From Todiramphus chloris collaris (lineage: Eukaryota; Chordata; Aves; Coraciiformes; Alcedinidae), in assembly GCA_025345505.1 (NCBI GenBank), contig JANVCC010000152.1:1063318-1127317 (forward strand): a stretch of DNA of 64,000 nt, read 5' to 3'. Positions 34,509 to 47,450 of the stretch are shown in pieces (position 1 is the stretch's first letter; the number at the start of each line of letters is the position of its first letter). The notes below the pieces were generated by a model. That model was not told where the DNA came from and searched no databases. It was given only the letters and a program-made list of their open reading frames with translations. The translations under genes and the position numbers were made by a program.

Positions 34509-36662
34509 GAAATCTAAACAGGGCAAACATATTTTCCTTCATCTATTAAAATTCATTATTTTGTTATGAAAAAATAGCAATAAAAAATAACAATGAATAA
34601 AACCAATGTTTTGATGTTTTTCCCTCTCTGTGTTGAGTTCATTTGAGGAGAAAAGAAGGAAAAAAAAAAAAACTGAACAGTTTTTGTAATAACAGTTCAC
34701 CTGTTAGGCAGAGCGCTGCCTCAGTGAAACATTTTACATCATGTGGATGATTGTTACATAATCATCAATATAGGTTGCTGAGCTTGTAAAATAAATACTT
34801 TGCATAAAGGAGCATTTCTAGAAACTATTTTTGGTAGCAAATGTAAACAGAGCAGGGAGTAGTAACTTCCCATCTGTTTCTTTCTTGTTAATCTTTTGCC
34901 AGCATGATATAATTCTTATACTATGCACTATCACAAAAAGCCTGTCAGAAAGTAGTAAAGTTCCCAAGAGCACTTATCTTGCTGTCAAAATCATTAAATC
35001 CCTTTTACAATATTTTCTTTATGTTTAGTAATGGCATTCTAAATAAGTTTGGTATGAAGTATGTAGGCCATCAAGAATATGCATAGTTTTGTGGTGGTTT
35101 CCCTTTACCCATAGCCGTATGTCTTAGCTTTTATTAAATGTGTACAGTTGAAGTAGAGTTGTATATCCCATACTGTTGGCTTTATGTATTTATACACTAT
35201 TTATATTATCATGTATTTTTTTGTCTGTGCATTCAGTTAAAAAAGCAAACTCAAAAGTATGGAGTAGTTCCTTACTTCTTTCCTTGTTCCAGGAGACTAG
35301 AGTCCTGCACTTGAATGAGGAATATAATTTTCCCTATATTTTGTTGCTGTGACATGAACAAGAGGCATTTCTTTTTCCTGAAAAGTATCTTTGCAACAGC
35401 TCACAGAACATACTTCTGAATGAAAATATAGACAAACAGAAATCATAGCAAAAAACAGATAGCATCTTAATCCATTTATAATGCTGTCATCCATAGTGTT
35501 TTCACTTGAGTGGACTAGCTGTTGGGGGGGGGGGGATAAAACCCAAATGCGAAATCCAGATTATTTTGAAAAGCAGTAAATAGAAAATTTTTGGTGCTTC
35601 AGAGTGCACTCATAAACTTGATTCTACTGTCAAGATTGCTATCAGGCCGATAAAACGTGTTTATTTAAAAGAAAAACCTAACAAAAACCAGTATGCTTTA
35701 CAAAATGGCAGCACATGCTTTTCATTCTTGGACTATAGTTAGGAACACAGATATTGATATATTATTTACCAGAATAGGATCAGGGCTTATAAAACCAGTA
35801 ATTCATCTAGTCTACAAATACCTCGGCTACTTCAGTAGAACCTGAAAATTTTTTAGGTAGTTGATAAAAAACAGCCTCTTGACAGCTAATTTTCCTTTTA
35901 ATCCCACTGGAAATTTTTCTGTAGCCTAATTTCTCAAATTTTAAGAACATTGTAATCTTAGTTGCATTTTGTGGCAAAATGTTCCATAAATTAATCAATT
36001 CTTATCACAGTTTCTGTGATGGTCCTTAGTTAATACATTTATTGGCTTAGAATGTAAAGGCTGTAACTCAGCTCTCCAGGACCAGCATATTCAGACAATC
36101 TCCTAGCATTTTTGTTTAATTAAACTACTTTGTTGCTAATTAGCACCATTGGCTTTTCCTCTTCACAGTAAAATTTGTTCTTCCAGGAGTCAATAGATTA
36201 GTCACTGTGCATATGATAACTAAAAAACCCAAACAGGACCATCAGCTACGTAATATAAAATTCACTTCCATCTTCTTGACTCTTGTTCTAGAGCTATTTT
36301 TTACCAACAGTTGAAGTGACTGGGTTAGGTGCTGGAAATAGAGGAAGAACTGCTCTGGCTCTCCTTGGAATGACCCTACTCTCCAGTTCATCCCATACAC
36401 TGGGCAGGCTAAGGTCCAGCTGTCTATCTGATGTCATCTTCCAAGAGGCTGGCAGAGGTTGTACCTGTCAAGCCACCCCATGGTTACTTCAGGAGAGAGG
36501 GAGGGTGCGTAAGGATCCTGCTGTGATGAATGAAGGGTGAACACATCTGTGTCCCCATGTTTACTTGGTGGTGAGAAGATGCTCTACAGCAGCAGTTCCC
36601 GACATAATGTCTAGACCCCCATGGTCACAATTAAGTATTTTGGAGCTAATCTGCTAAAGCAC
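34509..36662. other. Intergenic, no gene seen
   Basis: AT-rich sequence. It contains a run of 12 G at 35524-35535 and two homeodomain-type palindromes at 36114-36144. No coding exon is recognised. Confidence 0.7.
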
Positions 36663-37466
36663 TGTCCTGCTTTGAGTGAGAACAGAACTAATTCTGTTCA
36701 GTGATTTTACTTTTCAGCTCAGTTCTTCTAACTGCACTGTCTGAAGTTAGCAGCCTGTTTTCCCAGGCAGTGTCTGCTGCTAGCAGTGATAACACCCCAT
36801 GGTTAGAGTCAGTACCAAGGGTTGGTGTGCAGACCAAGGCCACTGCTGGGTCTTGTGCACCGCATTGGGGGGTGCAGAAAGTGAAAGGCTGAACCTGCAG
36901 GGAGGAGTGGACAGGACAGGTGGCCCCAAACTGACCAACGAGGGATTCCAGACCATATATGTCATATTCGGCATAGAGCTGAGGGATCCAAAGGGTCTCT
37001 GGGCTCTTCTCCCCTCTTGGACTGCTTTGCCAGCTTTGCTTGGCTTGGCTCAGGTCCTCTTTCCGTTCCTTCCCTGGAGCACCCAAGGAGGACTCTGTCC
37101 GTTCTGCCTTCGATCTGGTCTGTGTGTTCCTGAACCCGGTACCAGAATCCAGCTCCTGAACACAGCTCCCGTCTGCTGTGGGGCCCAGTCTGGGACTCCC
37201 CCAGTGCCTGCTCCACAGCATCAGTGGCGACAGTGATGGAATTACCATCAGGGGGGTTGGGTTCCATACTGGTTTTGTGTATATTTGTATATATTCCATT
37301 TTTATAATTATTAATTTCATTTTCATTCAAGCTGTTCTAGTTTCCTTTTCTAATCGCTAAGTCTCTCTCCCTTACTCCCTTTCTCTTCCCCTCTGGAGAG
37401 GGAAGGGGATTAACAGAGAGCGTCTGTTATAGGTCTAAGGGGCTGCCCTGACCCTAAACTGTGACA
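36663..37466 (+). mobile_element. ERVL-like solo LTR
   Basis: About 804 bp starting TGTCCTGCTTTGAG and ending CTAAACTGTGACA, the TG...CA ends of an LTR. Internal landmarks I recognise from avian class III (ERVL) LTRs are the block near 36925 (CCCCAAACTGACCAACGAGG) and the CCATATATGTCAT block near 36953. It is flanked by AGCAC (36658-36662) and AGTAC (37467-37471), a 5-bp target-site duplication with one mismatch. No internal retroviral genes are next to it, so this is a recombined solo LTR, and it is diverged. Confidence 0.8.
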
Positions 37467-37471
37467 AGTAC

Positions 37472-40130
37472 AGAGCCTTTGCCTTGTTTCCAGTTACACA
37501 TTTGTTAGTGTGTTTACGTAGCGGAGTGTACAAAGTGTTACTGATTGACAGCAGTGCAAAATCCAGAAAATTTGGAAGGACTGCTTCAGAAAGAGTCCTT
37601 TCTTAAGTATGGGATAGGGAGTTAGAATTGATGGGCACTCATCCTGGTGAGGTTTTCTCTCTCAGTCTCTTTGTCCCTTGAAAGGGTGTTGAAAGGTATG
37701 TTGTCAACCTAACAATAACCATGAACTGATGGACAGTCAGAACATGGAAGCTTTGAGGGAGCAAATGTATGAGGCTCACTGGAGAAGGAAGAGGCAATGC
37801 AGATGGTAGACCCCTGACGGGTAGAGCAGACTTTGTTCAAATTATGTCTTTGCTAGCTAGTTTAAGATCAAGTTGAGATGTTTTCAAAGACCAGTTCTAC
37901 CAAAAGAGACTAAAGATTTCTATCACATTCTTAAGACCATTCATACTGCCCAGATTAGGAGGGCAGTCAGTTTAAGCTTCTTATCAAGTTACCAGAATCT
38001 TCTACTGAGCAATTTAGAGTGAAATAATGAATTCTCACATTTGGCCTCTGGATGAGCCTAGTTTGCATCATTGTATATGGGTCTTAATTTCCTAACAGAG
38101 GAAGTGTGAATACTCTTAGAGTAACTTTCCCAAAAGAGGCCTCAGTTTGACTTATTTCTTAGAGCTTTGCTGCACATGTAAATTCTGGCTAGAGTATGCT
38201 AATGTGTATTACCTCCTGTATTCCTGCAGGAAATCCTCATTTCTTTTCAGGTTTCGAGCCTCCAGATGCAATTCTACTCATTGATGCAGTTTCCAGGCTT
38301 AAAGACGGAATTCTGTGCCCTGCTCACTCTACAATAAGGCTGCTGAACAGACCTTGGGGGGGAAAAAATAAATAAGTAGCCCTCATTTTTATAAATTGTG
38401 TATATATATGTACAGTTATATATACAACATATACAAAATTATATACAAACTTAATAATCCTGTAATATATGTTATATATTAAATATAATATTTTTTCTCT
38501 ATATATATTTTAATCCACATCAAAAGTCTGCTTTCCTGTCTTTTCTCTCACCCAATGCAAAGTGCAAAGCTGGTGGGATCAGTAGCATGGGTCCTAGTCA
38601 TGCATTCTATCCTTTATAAACTTGTTTTCTCTTTAGATCAGTGTGGCTCTTTCCATTCAGCTCCCCTCTGATCAGTCAGTAGACTCCAGTCTGACTGTTC
38701 TTTGGTTTGAAACCTAAATGGATGGAATAGGGAGTAGAGAGTACTTTAGTTTTGAAGTTTTGGTTTTGTGGTTTTTTGTTTTTTTTTTTTCTGTAAATTC
38801 CTCTTTTCCAAATACAAACCCGTCATCCAATGCAAGGTCTCTGTTCCTCCCCGTAGGCAGAGGGGGACTGAGACCTGTTTATTTCCCTGTCCTCTCCAAC
38901 AAACTTTACATTAATAGCAGTTGCCACTCAACACATCCAAAACAATTCTTTGATAAGCCCCCTCCAAGGACACCTCCTCAGTTAACATGCAAGTTGATAA
39001 GTGCTATGAGGGCCGAGGCACAGACAACTGCTTAGATAAAAGTGAAAAATACACATACAAAGTTTATTTAAGAGAATACACCTCAAATTACTATTTTACA
39101 ATCGTCCACAATATTTATTAAGCCTAATCCAAGCTCAGAACTGTAGTATAGCAAAAAGTAGATAAGGCAACCCTAAATGGAGCAGAGCAGGCAGGCTGCT
39201 CACTCTGGCAAATATAGTTAAGAGATTTAATTTCCTATATGCCCCATGTGTGATGTCTCACAGTTAACTCATACCTTTTTTTTTTAATGGAGTTTTTACT
39301 AGTTGTAATTACTGAACTGTTTGCCACTTGGTACATTCCTCTTATCTCTGCAAATTCTTCAGGATTGTATTAACTTTTTTCAATTAAAACCAAGCAAACA
39401 AAAAACCAAGCAAAAAAACAGGCAACCTTTTGTTGCTCATCTGCATCTGCTGAATGTGATGCTGTGGTCCTAAATAACATAGATTCAGTAGCACTGTATC
39501 AGCTAGTAGACAAGCTTGTGTATTTTAGAGTATTTCTGCTTTCTGCTCTGGGATACAAAACATCATATGTGTTTTGCAGTAGTAGCATATTTCCAGCCAT
39601 CTGTAATTGCCTCCTACTTGCATATGCTTAGTCACTGCATACAAACATACACCTTCTGCTGAACTTTAGAATTATGTTCCCCTCTAGTAAAGCTCATTAT
39701 GTTTTTAGCTGTATGGTATTCTACAAAGCCTCTTTTGACAACATTAGAGCCCAGTAATCCAGATTTACCTTCAAGGAGACCAAAGGAGATAATTTAACCA
39801 AACCATTATTTTAAGTACTTACTTTCTCATGTGATCCAGTGACATTTTGATAGAAGTTTTGTTGTTGTCATCAGTTTTGCCAAGTAATGAAAACATGCTA
39901 GTATGGAAAAAAACCATAAAATAAATTTTTGGTAAAGCCAAAATAACATCACAAGATGTTATCTAACCCAACACAATTTAATAATTCTTTTACTTCCCCT
40001 ATATTTTTAATATAGGTATTACACGATCCTTCACACTATTGCTATGATACTACATCTCAAAATCACGGAGTACTCAAAGATGTACTTCTTCTCCCCTCCT
40101 ATCACAATCTGGAACCCAAATTGTTTGTCA
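37472..40130. other. Intergenic, no gene seen
   Basis: AT-rich sequence with a strongly AT-rich TA-type tract at 38391-38515 and a poly(T) stretch near 38779-38790. No feature beyond these is supported. Confidence 0.7.
38391..38515. repeat. AT-rich low-complexity tract
   Basis: Imperfect TATATA and ATATAC units with almost no G or C over about 125 bp. Confidence 0.8.
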
Positions 40131-40382
40131 CAGAATCATAGAATGGCTTGAGTTGGAAGGGACTTTAAATATCATCTTCTTGCGTTGGGGGCTCCAGAGC
40201 TCAACGCAGGGCTTCAGAGCTGGATGCAGTACTCCAGATGGGGTCTCACAAGGGCAGAGTAGAGGGGCAGAAGCACCTCCCTTGACCTTCTTTTGATGCA
40301 GCCCAGGATACAGTTGGCTTTTTGGGCTGCCAGCTCATGTTGAGCTCTTCATCAACCAGCATCCCCAAATCCTTCTTGTCTG
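40131..40382 (-). mobile_element. CR1 LINE fragment, minus orientation, internally deleted
   Basis: It begins with the reverse CR1 3' end (CAGAATCATAGAATGG, GTTGGAAGGGACTTTAAAT) and jumps near 40190-40205 into ORF2-derived sequence (CTGGATGCAGTACTCCAGAT, GATGCAGCCCAGGATACA), skipping the usual intervening 3' segment. Confidence 0.88.
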
Positions 40383-40899
40383 TTGTTATTTTGTCTGTGA
40401 GTCTAATTTTTCCAAAGTGGATGTTGGTGGGAGGGTCTGCCTGACTAGATTTCTGTTGGTAGTGATTCTGCAAGTTTATTTGCAAGTCTACTGTCCAAAG
40501 AAGTCAGCCTCCTCCTCCTCTGACATTTGATCATTTAGCCAGAATGTAGCTCTCTTTGGCAGTCACTGTTAACTTAGGAAGAGATTGTTTGGGTCAGTGA
40601 TCTCCAGGGCCTTGAAGCTGAGGAAATACACTCCCCCTGGTCTCCTCCCTCTCCAGACACCAGCCTTCAGGACATGATGGGATGGAGCTAAATGTCAGGT
40701 TGATGTACTTTGGGAAGTCTATGTCTCCCGAGCAGATGGCTTCCTGGGATATGAACCAACACTTACAAGTGGGCAGTTTCATCCTGAAACAGGGATAAAA
40801 TGGAGATGATATTTGCCTTCTAACAAAAATTAGTTGTATCTGGGGGGGGAGAACATGTCTTGGAAACTTGACTGTAGCCAAGACAGGAACCCAGAAGAG

Positions 40900-41336
40900 G
40901 AACCAGAGAGGAGCAACAAAGCTGGCGAAGGGCCTGGAGAACAAGTCTTAGGAGGAGCGGCTGAGGGAACTGGAGTTGTTTAGTCTGAAGAACAGGAGGC
41001 TGAGGGGAAACCTTATGACTCTCTACAACTACCTGAAAGGAGGTTGTAGAGAGGTAGGTGCTGGTCTCTTCTCCCAAGTAACTAGTGGCAGAACAGAGGT
41101 AATGGCCTCAAGCTGCACCACGGGGGGTTTCAACTGGACATTAGGAATTTTTTTTTCACTGAAAGGGTTGTCAGGCATTGGAACAGGCTGCCCAGGGAGG
41201 TCGTTGAGCCACCATCCCTGGATGTGTTTAAAAGCCATATAGATGTGGTGCTTGGGGATATGGCTCAGTGGTGGACTTTGTAGATCAGGGTTAATGGTTG
41301 AACTCAATGATCCTAAAGGTCTTGATGATTCTGTGA
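40900..41336 (+). mobile_element. CR1 LINE fragment, plus orientation
   Basis: ORF2 C-terminal remnant ([20 protein letters not shown]) followed by the CR1 3' segment (GGAACAGGCTGCCCAGGGAG, TTAAAAGCC) and the terminal GATGATTCTGTGA. It lies head to head with the minus copy at 40131-40382. Confidence 0.92.
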
Positions 41337-42915
41337 ACCAGATACTGGTAGCCAAGGCATTATTCCCATAATCACATCTGCTTGGAAATCCCAGAGTAAG
41401 TAATGAAGAATGTCAGGCTGCAGACCATCTTAAGGATTTAGGGATCTTTTTTCCCTCACAGTTTGATAGCATGGAACTTTTTAAAAGAATTTTCTTTCTC
41501 CCTAAATTACTTTTTTTATCACTTCCATATTCTTCCAATCTATGCCATTTTATAATGGTCTAAGAAAAGTCTTTGGAAGTACGTGTAGTCAGACTATTAC
41601 TGGCATTCCAGTCTATGCTGCTGCAAAAACTTTTTCAGTCCCATTCGTGTAGAGTTGAGCTAGCAGAGAACCAACATGCCAGCTACACAGCTACTGCTAT
41701 CCTGACGTATCCTGAGAGAACTCTGTGATATTACTGCTGTGTGATCTTACTCTTCATTCCCACTTATGCCTAAGGAAGAAGAAATAGCAAAGTCCACAAT
41801 TGGTTATGTCAAATAGTGCAAAAAGGTTTTGGTAGCTTGAGTAAGGATTTATAGTACTTGTTCGTGACAAAGAGGGAGTGTATTGCCACTTGCTGCTCAT
41901 GTTTGATTCACGTCCTGGCTTTGTGAGGAAGGTCCAGCTTGTGGCCAATATCCAAAAAGAGTTGGCAGGCTTCCTCAGGAACAGCTACACGCTTCCAGCA
42001 AAGGAATATTACAGCATGCTGCACCCTGCAGATTGAATTAAATTCAACAGCAAAAAAAAATTACTCCTTATCAAATCACAACCACTTCATAAGAGAGTAT
42101 TTTAAAAGCTGCTCTGTGCAACAAAAGGCTTTATCAGGCAGAAGTATGTGGTCCCGTTGCCCAGAGACAAAGTAGCTGTGTAATCCTGAGGCTGATGATC
42201 CTGACTGACTGCACCTCTGTGTCAGAACTGGTGTCTACACAGGGGAGGCTGAGAGCATGCATGGCTGGGCGTGAGGGGAAGACAAGCTCAGCCTCTCCAG
42301 CAGTAGTGCAAATCAGGGTCTGTTTATTCTTCTGATGAATCCATATTCTGAACTCACCATCCTTCCTTCAGTTCTCTATCCAGGCAAATAGCTCTGCCCT
42401 ATGAAAATGCATCAAGTAACATGAGATGATCAAACACAAAAGTAATGGGGGACACAGAAGTAATTAAAAGGCTAAATAGTGTTGTAGTTAAGATCCAGAT
42501 TTTATGTTGATGTTTATGTAAAACACTGTAATCATGTTGTGACTTGATTAAAATACAAGCCTTTCATAAAGAACAAGAGCAAAACATCCTACCTCCACAC
42601 TGGGGCTGTAGAAATAATTCTTAAGATGGTGAAGAATATATGTTTTTTATAAAGCAACAATATAATCAGCTGGCCAAAATAACAAGCCTTTTTGAGCAAC
42701 TATCAATGGACAAGGCAATCTTAAGGGAATAAGAGGCATTAAGGGAGGAATGAATGCCATACAAGACAACACCAGAGGGAGTTTCCGGTTATGCTTGTCT
42801 AGGTTTGTGTTCATGATTTGTGCCACAGTTTGTCTGTGGACACTAACTTTGGTTTTATTTTCACATAGGCTAGAAAAGCACATGGATAAGGTAGAGTGAA
42901 CAGAAGATATAGGGG

Positions 42916-42954
42916 AAAAACAAACAAACAAACAAACAAACAATCAATCAAACC
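42916..42954. repeat. (AAAC)n microsatellite
   Basis: AAAC units repeated five to six times, then AATC units before the repeat decays. Confidence 0.9.
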
Positions 42955-45058
42955 AGTAAATAGAGCTATTTTAGTAAAATACAGGTCCTTAAACTTGATG
43001 GATGCATGATAGGAAGGAAAAGAAATAGATTTCAATAAATACCCAACATTGCTCTGTTTTCATTACAATGGGGGAAAAACATTCAATGAAGCAGAATGGA
43101 AACCTACAACTTTAACACTTGCAATTTATTTAGAGAAAAAAAGTATTTTCAAATCTCAGATGAGTGTCCTCATTATCTTTAATTGCTTCTGATAACAGTT
43201 GGAAATGAGAGCAGCTTTTAGACATTTTTTTTTACTTTAAAACCTAGCTGAATTACCTTCTGAATGGTAGATATTTGACACATGGCATTAAATCTAAAGT
43301 AATGGATGGGAGAGCTGAGTTTGACACCGCCATAATTTTAGTAGAGCTGGATTACTCTTCTGATTCCTCTGCCAACCTTCTCTGGACTTCACTTTTCCTT
43401 CTTTGAGCTTCCCTTCTAAAGACTGAATTCAGATTACTTTCTCCCATGGTCCTTTTGTCTTCCTTGCCTGTTTAGACAGATGCTCACACCTTTTCTCATA
43501 TTCTCCTTTTCCTTCTGATTTTCTCCTATTCATTGTGGAGAGTAGGATAAGGATGTCCTTCCCCTCCTGCCCAGGGTGGAAGCCTTAGAGGAGCTTAGTA
43601 GGTGTAAGCTGAGGGTCCTATGGATGTGGGATCATGTCTAGGGGACGTATCAGATGGTTACAAAGGGGCTGTGTTAGAAAGAATAGATGAAGCAGAAGGA
43701 AACGTGCTTTCCAGCACGTGTCAGCAACTTCATAGGAGTGAGGTGTATTGAAAGTACCCCATTCTCTTTTTCTGCACACAGATTTATCATTGCATCTCTT
43801 TCCTGCTGCCTCACTCCTGTCCTTTTCACTGCTTCCCACCCTGGCTCTGGCTGACCTGAATGGCTGAGAGATGGTGTCTATGGTTCCCTTTCCCAGACTG
43901 ATTTTCTTAAAAGACATATCTGGCCCACCTTTGGCTGCTTGTCTACTTAGAGCCCTGAGTGATTAGAGTTTAGTACAGAGATGGTTAACATCATACTGTG
44001 GAGTCTTTTATATACGGGTAAAATGTGCATGTGCAGAAAATCCTTCCTGTTCCTATCTGTGCAGGTGTAAATATTGGTTTTACTTGAAATTTGTCACCCT
44101 CTGGTGGCAATGTAAGTAAGAGTAGTTCAGGGATCTCCTTCATGGCCCGGTGGCAAAGGGTATGCCAACTTCATTTCAAATTAGATGTACTTTCTTTGTG
44201 CCGGTCCTCCATAATCTTCTTGCATGGGCTGGTAGGTAACCTTCATTCGCCTATCATAACTGATTGTATAACCAATCTGCTATCATCCTTGATTTTATGA
44301 TTCCAAAGCACTGGCATTATTCGAGTTAATGCAACTATATATTCCAAGGGATAAGCTGTGCTTTTGTGTCTTACAATGGAATGTCTCTAGAAGCCTGTCA
44401 ACAAGACCAGAAGGAAATGGAGGCACCAAATGGTTCCTGTCACAACTTTTCTTTAAAGGGTTTATCATTTGCTTTTCTCCTTTGCACCATTTTTTACAAT
44501 TCTTTGCAAAGCAGTTACTTGTCGTTTCCTTGCCCATACAAGTGTGTAGAGTTCATTTTTCTTAGTTAGTAATGTTTTGAGTCTATGCTATCAGTTTACA
44601 TTGTCTGTATCTACTCCAACAACACCAACGGCTCATAGTTTCCAGCATTTCAGTGACTACTCTCAGGACTCTTCCCAGATAAGTCAAGGATTTCCATGTT
44701 TCTGTGCCTCCTGGGCACTTGAAGCTCTTACATACAGTCTGGAAAATGCAAGATTATTTTAATTTCAGAGACTGAAATAAAAAATGGGGAAAGTAATCCA
44801 AAATCTACCAAAATGTGAATGAACCCTCTGGCCCAGAAGCTTATTTGAAAAACCGTAACAACCCTTGTTTAGCTCAATCCCGTTTTTCTCACCCAAAAAT
44901 ATTCTCTTTCTTCTTCTAGTAGTTAGGGTAAGCACAGTAGGCTAAATTCAGTCCATTGTCTTTCCACTTTATTATTCAAGACTGGCCATTACTACAGGGG
45001 TCAATTTTACCCAGTGAGAGTCAGAGTTTTGTCTCACTGTGTAACCATCAGTGTCTCA

Positions 45059-45096
45059 CAGAGCCAGGTCCCTGTAACAGAGCCAGGTCCCTGTAA
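45059..45096. repeat. 19-bp tandem duplication
   Basis: CAGAGCCAGGTCCCTGTAA occurs twice back to back, identical. Confidence 0.95.
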
Positions 45097-46750
45097 GCTC
45101 TTTCATGTCTAACATAATAGTTTGCTCTCCAAGTTCTCCTGGGTACTTGTTCCCACTTCTCCATTAGCTGTATGCTGATGAATAAGTTGCCTTAGATGCT
45201 TCATGAAACTGGCAATTATAATGGTTGGCTTCCTAAGCTTTGTCCAGATATTGCTGTCTTGACGGGTAAGTGTTACTGCTTTGGCCTCTCGGTCATTTGC
45301 TGTTCAGTCCTGGCAAAGGAAGGTTCCTGCTTCTTTGTCCTTTCCTTTTCCTTTTCAATGTTTCTTTGAAAGTTTTTAATTTGCCTTCAATATACAGCTC
45401 AACTCTTCCCGCATATCTTGTAATTGTTTTTAATCATATTATGTATGACAGCTTAGAGCAGTTTCTATTGCAGGACTTTGAGTCATGCGTTTGTTTTCCA
45501 GTATTTATTGTTCTTTTTGATTTCCTGCTTTTCTTCAACTTGAAATCTGATCTTAAATCTTCCAAAATCTTTTCATCTCCAAGATAATAGATTTTGCAAT
45601 TAGTCATTAAATTACTAGAATAATGCACTTACTGGAACTGTCTGGAAATTATGTTTTGCTACTTGAGTATTTTCCTTGTAATATCTAAAAGGTATACGTT
45701 GATCTCATTTATACCTGTTTAAATCCAGAAAGGCTATGCTGAAGGTAGAGGAGACACCCTTCTGTTACCTTCTGTTAAGGTCATCTGTTTAGGCTAAGAA
45801 TCTGGGCCCACCTTGTTTTAACTTTAGTCTTCATTTCTGGGAGTGGAAGAAGTCACTTCCCTATACAGTGTTGATAAATAACTCATGCATCCCCAAACAG
45901 AAAACACACCTGAACAAAAGCAGTCCTTGCTCTTGTTATTATGTTTTTGAGAGGTGATAATTTGTCTCAAAAATACATTTTTTTTTAATAACACGTCTCT
46001 GTCAGGGAAGCCATAACAGCAGAAACTTTCTTACAGTAAAATAGCACAATTAGGTGCTTAGATGATTAGATATTTACTGAGCACATTGTTTGCATGTTAA
46101 TGAATAGTTGACTTCCACTACAAACCTGCACACTCTGATCTTTGTGTGGAAAACAATGTTTATTTCCTTGGAAAAGTACGCTGACATCAAAAGCTAATTT
46201 ACAGCTAATTTCTTTGTTTCTGAAACTCGCTATCAGAAGGTGCAGAAGAATTTTCCAACCAGTTCCTTATTGTTCTTTAGATTCTGCGAATCTATAGTCC
46301 TTGAAGTGGTTTTAGATGTCTGTTCTTACCTTTTATTTGGAAAACACTTTAAAAACTGTTACCATAATAACATTCATTTCAGGGTAGGCTATTGAATCAG
46401 TTTTGAACAATGGATATTTAAAAATATACATGTGTATGGAAATAGAGCGTAATTCCTCTCCATAGATGTTCGCAAACAATATAGAGATGATTTTGTTGAG
46501 GTGATGAGCTGTGGAATGGACTGAAAATGAATTTCTCTCATTCACTGTTAGTATGACCATTTTTATATCAAGCCATGCTTATAGCAGGTCAGATCAGAAG
46601 TGTCACGTGGTTAATTGTTTTTAGCTCTTTACTATTGTAGTTTGTATCACTTAAAGTTTCTCCTTCTTCCAGTATTGTATTTGTACTTCATTCATGTCTC
46701 AGTTTCTTTCTGCAACTGTCCTTTATGGTTTGCCACTGGAACCAGCTTTC

Positions 46751-47012
46751 ACAAAATCACAGAACTGTCAGGGTTGGAAGGGACCTTAAAGATCACCTAG
46801 TTCCAACCCCCTGCCATGGGCAGGGACACCTCCCACTAGAGCAGGTTGCTCAGAGCCCCATCCAGCCTGGGCTTAAAAACTTCCGAGGATGGGGCTTCTA
46901 CCACCTCTCTGGGCAACCTCTTCCAGTGTCTCACCACCCTCATGGTGAAGAAATTCTTCCTAATATCTAATCTGAATCGACCTATCTCTAGCTTTGACAT
47001 GTCATTTGTCCT
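46751..47012 (-). mobile_element. CR1 LINE fragment, minus orientation
   Basis: Reverse CR1 3' end: AAAATCACAGAACTG, GGGTTGGAAGGGACCTTAAA, then CTCAGAGCCCCATCCAGCCT and the CACCCTCATGGTGAAGAAAT block. Only the 3' portion is present. Confidence 0.93.
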
Positions 47013-47018
47013 CATCTA

Positions 47019-47450
47019 TGAAGACGATGAAGGGACTGGAACACCTCTCTTACGAGGAAAGGCTGAGAGCCCTGGGGCTGTTTAGCCTGGGAAAGAGAAG
47101 ACTGAGAGGGGATCTTATTCATGTTTACAAATATCTGAAGGGTGGGTGTCAAGTAGAAGGGGCCAGATTCTTTTCAATTGTGCCCTGTGATAGGATGAGA
47201 GGTAATGGTGGCAAGCTGAAACACAGGAAGTTGCAGCTCAACATGAGGAAAAACTTCTTCAATGTGAGAGTAACAGAGCCTGGAACAGGCTGCCCAGGGA
47301 GGTTGTGGAGTCTCCTTCTCTGGAGACTTTCAAGACCCATCTAGATCTGTTCCTGAGTGGCCTGTCCTAGGTGTTGCTGCACTAGCAGAGGTTTGGACTC
47401 CATGATCTCCGGAGCTCCCTTCCAACCCTATGATTCCATGATTCTATGAT
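47019..47450 (+). mobile_element. CR1 LINE fragment, plus orientation
   Basis: ORF2 C-terminal remnant (GLEHLSYEERLRALGLFSLG) plus 3' end with GGAACAGGCTGCCCAGGGAG and the terminal ATGATTCCATGATTCTATGA. It abuts the minus copy to its left. Confidence 0.94.

Larger units (their letters stand above)
41337..46750. other. Intergenic, no gene seen
   Basis: 5.4 kb of unique-looking AT-rich sequence. It contains an (AAAC)n stretch at 42916-42954, a CTCF-like motif at 44095-44110 and a 19-bp tandem duplication at 45059-45096. Confidence 0.7.

Noticed and set aside
36688-37326. 212-codon minus-strand ORF
   Set aside because: It lies entirely inside the ERVL-like LTR in antisense; no retroviral or host protein is recognised.
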